A DNA stretch of 10,879 nucleotides from Anaerolineae bacterium (lineage in GTDB: Bacteria; Chloroflexota; Anaerolineae; Aggregatilineales; Phototrophicaceae): contig JADLHH010000142.1 in NCBI GenBank assembly GCA_020848855.1, forward strand, positions 1 to 10,879. Reading direction: 5' to 3'. A program made the position numbers and the translations under genes. Shown piece after piece: positions 6,947 to 10,879 of this stretch (positions are counted from its first letter, which is position 1; every line of letters begins with the position of its first letter). Under the pieces are notes generated by a model, which saw only the letters and a program-made list of their open reading frames with translations, was not told the origin of the DNA and made no database searches.

Positions 6947-6999
6947 GAAAGTTAAAAGTATCCGCAGATGTATAGGAATGCTTCCCCCTTTTAACTTTC
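6947..6999. repeat. 12-bp perfect inverted repeat between isomerase and kinase genes
   Basis: GAAAGTTAAAAG (6947-6958) and its exact reverse complement CTTTTAACTTTC (6988-6999) are separated by 29 bp. They fill most of the 101-bp gap between the isomerase stop and the kinase start. The left arm belongs to a short heptamer-like run (AAGTTGA AAGTTAA AAG, 6942-6958). The arms are AT-rich, unlike the surrounding GC-rich DNA. In an RNA from the minus strand this would be a long stem-loop inside the transcript, with no T run after it. It may be an attenuator, an RNA-processing or stabilising element, or an inserted repeat. Confidence 0.65.
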
Positions 7000-7014
7000 G
7001 CCTTGTGGCTGTTC

Positions 7015-8661
7015 TTAAGGCTTCACGTCGCCGCACAGATGCACGTCGATGCCCATCGCCGCGAGCATGGCGGCTTTGGCAGCGAGCGCCTTGTCCGCGT
7101 CCTCTGCCGAAGGCGCGTAGGCGACGTTCAGGTGGTTCGCCTTGTGGCGCGCCATCATCTGGTCGCGCGAGACGCCGTGCAGGACGGCGTGCATGATTGG
7201 CCACTGCGGCGTCGTGGCTTGCCAACGGCGTTCGGTTTCCTCGCGCGGCAGCTCGACAACCGATGCTCGCCCGATGTCGGCGTGCAGCCTGCCATCCATG
7301 ACGAACACGCGGCTCCAGACGATTTCGCCCGGCTTGGCGATGCCTTTGATCGTCCCGCCGCCGAGACGGAAATACATCGGCGGCTGGCGCTCGCTGACCG
7401 ATCCGGCATAGCCGTCGATGTGATGCGAAGCCGGCGCCGCGCCGGAAATTTCGAATACCCACACGAAATCGTCAACGCCATCACCCTTGTAATGCTCGCC
7501 ATAGCGCAGGTCATGGAGCGTGGTTGCCGGGTCAAAGCCGAGCGCCGTCCAGACGCGGTTCGTCACCAGCGAATCGACGCCCGCGCACTCGTCCACCTCG
7601 TTGAAGTGCGGCAGCGCTTTGCCGGCAAAAAGTTCTTCGCCCGTTTCAGCGTCGAATACGGGCGGGCGCTCGACGTTGTTGAGCAGCCCTTCGGCGAGGT
7701 CGGACGCCGGAACCATGTCTTTCAGACCCTGCTGGTACTGAATGCCGACGGCAGCGCAGCCGAATTCGTGGGCGATGCGCACGGCGGCGATATACATCTT
7801 CAACTGCTCAAGGATTTGCGCGTCGGTCAGTTCGGTATCCGGGTCGCTGCCGGTCAGGAAGTTCATAGCGCGCAGGTCAAGCCAGTCGCGCGCCTGCTGG
7901 GCTTCGTCGTCGCTGACGGTGCGCATCTTCGCCACCAGCGCCGACTGGCTGAGGCGTTCCTTGTAAACGCCTGCCGGGTTGATCATCTCGTCATCGATGA
8001 TGGCATTGTACATGCCCATGCAGCCTTCATCGAAAATGCCGATGATGGCTTTTTCGCGGGCAAGCTGGCGCGCCAGCGCCTCGCCGAGCGCGCGCTCGGC
8101 TTCGGGCAGCGGGCTGCGGTTGAGGTCGCGGACGTGGCTGATGTCGTGGGTGATCTTGCCTTCACGAATCCACTGGCGGATGCCGTTGAGGAAGAATTCG
8201 TCGCTGAAATCCACGCTCCAGATGGTGCTGTAGGGGATTCCGGCTTTGGTGAGCGAGCCGTTGAGGTTGAGCATCCCCACCAGACCGGGCCACTGCCCGC
8301 TCCAGTTGGCGACGGTCAGAATCGGTCCGCGATGGCTGCGCAGCCCTGCCAGCACATGATGGCTGTACTGCCAGACGGCTTCGGCGACGATCAGCGGGGC
8401 GTCGGGATCGATGCCCGCAAATACGTCCATCCCCATACGCTGGCTCGAGATGAACCCGTGCTTGGCTTCGGCGTCATAGGGATGCCCGCGCCTGACCGTC
8501 ATCCCCTCGCGCGCGAACGCTTCGATCACCTGGCGCTCCATTTCGGATTGCGCCGCCCAGCACGTCTGATTGGCAGAAAGGCGCAGGTCGCCGCTGGCGA
8601 CGAGACTCGCTTCGCCGGACTGAACCCGCGCGGGCTGCTTTATTTCGGGTAATGTGTACAT
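7015..8661 (-). CDS. L-fucose isomerase family sugar isomerase, substrate unknown
   Basis: Likely metal-dependent aldose-ketose isomerase of the FucI fold (FucI converts L-fucose to L-fuculose and D-arabinose to D-ribulose). It has 548 residues, against about 590 for E. coli FucI. TVANWSGQWPGLVGMLNL (116-133) fits FucI's N-domain. GCMGMYNAIIDDE (213-225) matches its MGIAGSIVD segment. The Mn ligands and catalytic acids of FucI (E337, D361, H528) align with E355 (NEVDECAGVDSL), D384 (HDLR) and H510 (KANH). YFRLGGG (430-436) and VVELPREE (468-475) match FucI's YFRGGG and TVELPED regions. The start at 8661 is supported by AAGAGG 4 bases upstream. The PfkB kinase follows on the same strand, and the pullulanase is divergent. 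The alignment is from memory and by eye, so family membership is firm but the sugar is not. Confidence 0.8.
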   Translation of the reverse strand: MYTLPEIKQPARVQSGEASLVASGDLRLSANQTCWAAQSEMERQVIEAFAREGMTVRRGHPYDAEAKHGFISSQRMGMDVFAGIDPDAPLIVAEAVWQYSHHVLAGLRSHRGPILTVANWSGQWPGLVGMLNLNGSLTKAGIPYSTIWSVDFSDEFFLNGIRQWIREGKITHDISHVRDLNRSPLPEAERALGEALARQLAREKAIIGIFDEGCMGMYNAIIDDEMINPAGVYKERLSQSALVAKMRTVSDDEAQQARDWLDLRAMNFLTGSDPDTELTDAQILEQLKMYIAAVRIAHEFGCAAVGIQYQQGLKDMVPASDLAEGLLNNVERPPVFDAETGEELFAGKALPHFNEVDECAGVDSLVTNRVWTALGFDPATTLHDLRYGEHYKGDGVDDFVWVFEISGAAPASHHIDGYAGSVSERQPPMYFRLGGGTIKGIAKPGEIVWSRVFVMDGRLHADIGRASVVELPREETERRWQATTPQWPIMHAVLHGVSRDQMMARHKANHLNVAYAPSAEDADKALAAKAAMLAAMGIDVHLCGDVKP

Positions 8662-8759
8662 AAGACCTCTTCCAACGTCTTTTCCCGATACAATAAGGCT
8701 AGAATATAGCGCGAACAGTATGGTTTTTCACGTACCATTGTTGGGGAAAGAGGTGGTTT
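8662..8759. promoter_or_regulatory. Divergent promoter region, isomerase gene / pullulanase gene
   Basis: 98 bp between two divergent starts. On the plus strand TACAAT (8689-8694) and TAGAAT (8700-8705) are each one base from the -10 consensus, but neither has a clear -35 at 17 bp. On the minus strand TATATT (complement of 8703-8708) has GTGAAA 18 bp upstream as a modest -35. A short inverted repeat, ATGGT (8720-8724) / ACCAT (8734-8738), lies between the boxes and the pullulanase start and could be an operator. Individual boxes are uncertain. Confidence 0.35.
8748..8756 (+). promoter_or_regulatory. Ribosome binding site fixing a GTG start for the pullulanase
   Basis: AAGAGGTGG is a near-ideal Shine-Dalgarno sequence. 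Its GAGG core (8750-8753) ends 6 bases before GTG at 8760, but 18 bases before the first in-frame ATG (8772), which is too far. Confidence 0.75.
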
Positions 8760-10879
8760 GTGTCGAAAAGTATGGCTCATACACTGATCTTTGTGGTCTT
8801 CCTACTGCTGGTCACATCGGCGCAGGCGCAGAACGCCCAGCCGAGCATGGTTGTGATCCCCGGAACGATCCAGAGTGTGCTCGGCTGCACGGGCGACTGG
8901 CAGCCAGACTGCGAAGCGACCGCCCTCGCCTACAGCGACGAAGATCAACTGTGGATGGCGACGTTCGACCTGCCGGCGGGCGACTACGAGTACAAAGCCG
9001 CGCTCGATGGCAGTTGGGATATCAATTACGGCTTGCACGCCGAACAGAACGGCGCGAACATCCCGTTATCGCTGCCGGAAGAGGCCACCGTGACGGTCAT
9101 CTACAGCGACGCCACTCACTGGGTGACGGACAGCGTCAACTCGATCCTCGCCAACGTGCCGGGGAGCTATCAGGACGAGATTGGCTGCCCCGGCGAATGG
9201 GCGCCGGACTGCCTGCGCTCGCTGCTGCAAGACCCGGACGGCGACGGCACGTATACCTTCACGACCAGCGCTATCCCGGCGGGCGATTACGAGGCTAAGG
9301 TCGCCGTCAACGGAAGCTGGACGGTCAACTACGGCGAGGACGGCGCACCCGGCGGCGCGAACATCCAGTTCAGCGTGCCCGCCGACAACACCGAGACCGT
9401 GTTTAGCTGGGATTCGGTCACACACATCATGACGATCATCGTGGGCGGCGAAGCGCCGCCGAAGGTGGGCAACTTGAAACAGGCACTCGCGCAGTGGGTT
9501 TCGCAGGACACGATTGCATGGCAGATTTCGCGCATACCCGGCGCAGATTATCGCCTGTACTACAGCCCAACTGCCGAACTCGAACTGACGGATACGGGCA
9601 TCGAAGGCGGTGAATACATCAACCTGACGGTGGATCGCGGCGGGTTAAGCGACTCTATTCTGGCGAAATTTCCGCAGCTTGAGGATTACACGGCGCTCAG
9701 GATCGACTCCGCTGCGTTCGACCTGATTCCGACCATTCTCGGCAGCCAGACCGCCGTTGCCGCATACTACAACGGCGACGTGTTCCAGGACGCGACCGGG
9801 CTACAGATTCCCGGCGTGCTGGACGACCTGTACCGCTACGATGGCGACCTCGGCGTCACGTTCAGCGACGGCGTACCGACGATCCGCGTATGGGCGCCGA
9901 CGGCGCAGTATATTTTCCTGCACCTGTTCGACGACTCGAACCCGGCAACCGAGTCAACCCGCCACGAGATGACCTACGACAGCGCTACCGGCGTCTGGAG
10001 TATCACCGGGGAGCCGGACTGGTACGGCAAATACTATCTGTTCGAGGTCACGGTCTACGCACCCAGCACGCAGAAGATCGAAACGAATCTGGTGACCGAC
10101 CCGTACTCGGTCAGCCTGTCGACCAACAGCGCCCGCAGCCAGATCATCGATCTGAATGACCCGGCGCTGATGCCCGACGGCTGGCAGACACTCGAAAAGC
10201 CAGAACTGGACGCGCCGGAAGACAGCGTGATCTACGAACTGCACGTCCGCGACTTCAGCGCGTATGACGATACCGTTCCCGAAGACGAACGCGGCAAGTT
10301 CGCCGCCTTCACCGAAGGCGAATCGAACGGGATGCAGCATTTGCGCGCGCTGGCGCAAGCCGGGCTGACGCATATCCACCTGCTGCCCGCCTTTGACTTC
10401 GCCACCATCAACGAGAACGCCGGCGAACGGCAGGAGCCGGATCGCGCTGCGTTCGAAGCGCTGCCGCCCGATTCCGAGGAGCAGCAGGCGCTGGTCGCCG
10501 CGACGAAAAACACTGACGCTTACAACTGGGGCTACGACCCGCTGCACTACACCGTGCCGGAAGGCAGCTACAGCACCGACCCGGACGGCGCGCAGCGTAT
10601 CCTTGAATTCCGCGAGATGGTGCAGGCGCTCAACCAAAGCGGGCTGCGAGTGGTGATGGATGTGGTGTACAACCACACCAACGCCAGCGGGCAGAACCCG
10701 AACTCTGTCCTCGACCGGATCGTGCCCGGCTACTATCACCGGCTCGACGAAAAGGGGCGCGTGGCGAGCAGCACGTGCTGCTCGAACACGGCGACCGAGC
10801 ACGCCATGATGGAAAAGCTGATGCTCGACTCGCTGCGGACGTGGGCGACGGCTTACAAGGTCGACGGCTTCCGCTTCGA
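8760..10879 (+). CDS. pulA: Secreted type I pullulanase (GH13) with tandem X25 modules, partial at right edge
   Basis: Extracellular debranching enzyme that hydrolyses alpha-1,6 links in pullulan, starch or glycogen. The frame is open from GTG 8760 to the window end (706 residues plus 2 bases). A signal peptide lies at 1-23 (K3, hydrophobic TLIFVVFLLLV 8-18, AQA cleavage site). Two X25-type modules follow, about 34-115 and 134-220. Each has GC-x-G-x-W-x-PDC, PAGDYE and NG/DG-SW-x-NYG, with cysteine pairs C43/C51 and C143/C151. Residues about 238-360 resemble the pullulanase N2 region, and about 361-460 (TIRVWAPTAQ) a CBM48-like domain. The catalytic barrel begins near 485 with IYELHVRDFS (491-500). 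The type I pullulanase hallmark YNWGYDP is at 588-594, GH13 region I DVVYNHT at 634-640, and STCCSN at 671-676. The window ends at VDGFRF, just before the nucleophile Asp of region II, so catalytic completeness cannot be judged. No lipobox cysteine follows the signal peptide. Confidence 0.93.
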   Translation, partial: MSKSMAHTLIFVVFLLLVTSAQAQNAQPSMVVIPGTIQSVLGCTGDWQPDCEATALAYSDEDQLWMATFDLPAGDYEYKAALDGSWDINYGLHAEQNGANIPLSLPEEATVTVIYSDATHWVTDSVNSILANVPGSYQDEIGCPGEWAPDCLRSLLQDPDGDGTYTFTTSAIPAGDYEAKVAVNGSWTVNYGEDGAPGGANIQFSVPADNTETVFSWDSVTHIMTIIVGGEAPPKVGNLKQALAQWVSQDTIAWQISRIPGADYRLYYSPTAELELTDTGIEGGEYINLTVDRGGLSDSILAKFPQLEDYTALRIDSAAFDLIPTILGSQTAVAAYYNGDVFQDATGLQIPGVLDDLYRYDGDLGVTFSDGVPTIRVWAPTAQYIFLHLFDDSNPATESTRHEMTYDSATGVWSITGEPDWYGKYYLFEVTVYAPSTQKIETNLVTDPYSVSLSTNSARSQIIDLNDPALMPDGWQTLEKPELDAPEDSVIYELHVRDFSAYDDTVPEDERGKFAAFTEGESNGMQHLRALAQAGLTHIHLLPAFDFATINENAGERQEPDRAAFEALPPDSEEQQALVAATKNTDAYNWGYDPLHYTVPEGSYSTDPDGAQRILEFREMVQALNQSGLRVVMDVVYNHTNASGQNPNSVLDRIVPGYYHRLDEKGRVASSTCCSNTATEHAMMEKLMLDSLRTWATAYKVDGFRF

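Noticed and set aside
7003..8652. A 549-codon open frame on the plus strand across the whole isomerase gene
   Set aside because: It is an antisense shadow of a GC-rich gene. Its translation is rich in R, H, V and D with no family motifs, while the minus-strand frame carries the FucI signature residues and a good ribosome binding site.
9954..10802. A 282-codon open frame on the minus strand inside the pullulanase gene
   Set aside because: The plus-strand frame encodes YNWGYDP and DVVYNHT here, so the minus-strand frame is a composition artefact.

Overview
The window is a GC-rich piece of a bacterial chromosome with seven recognisable protein genes and no RNA genes, CRISPR arrays or transposases. 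The gene content fits a Chloroflexota (Anaerolineae-like) bacterium: RecD2 without visible RecB or RecC, a TrpB2-type tryptophan synthase beta chain, and a secreted pullulanase with X25 modules. The GC-rich palindromes and heptamer repeats between genes fit too. This placement is an inference from content and style, not a marker-gene result.

Layout. Positions 1-1090 (minus) hold most of a TrpB2 gene that runs off the left edge. Positions 1182-3383 (minus) encode the helicase RecD2. A 104-bp divergent promoter region follows, in which two mirror-image extended -10 boxes make an inverted repeat. Positions 3488-5020 (plus) encode MalQ (4-alpha-glucanotransferase), followed by a strong terminator. 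The 416-bp gap at 5021-5436 holds two heptamer tandem repeats, a compound GC-rich palindrome and the leader of a small heat-shock gene. Positions 5437-5886 (plus) encode an Hsp20 chaperone. A bidirectional terminator separates it from a minus-strand pair: an L-fucose-isomerase-family enzyme (7015-8661) followed by a ribokinase-like PfkB sugar kinase (5963-6913). A perfect 12-bp inverted repeat lies between these two. Divergent from the isomerase, and running off the right edge, is the 5' part of a secreted type I pullulanase (8760 onward) with a signal peptide and two X25 modules.

How the genes fit together. The pullulanase would debranch alpha-glucans outside the cell and MalQ would rearrange maltodextrins inside, so the window has an alpha-glucan theme even though the two genes are about 3.7 kb apart. 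The isomerase and kinase form a likely two-step aldose to ketose to ketose-phosphate route. All three metal/catalytic residues of FucI can be matched in the isomerase, but the substrate cannot be read from the sequence. TrpB2, RecD2 and Hsp20 are housekeeping or stress genes with no evident link to the sugar genes.

I found no clear new multi-gene system. The points most worth a second look are non-coding (the mirrored divergent promoter, a possible RNA thermometer before hsp20, the heptamer repeats and the inverted repeats), together with the unassigned isomerase-kinase pair.
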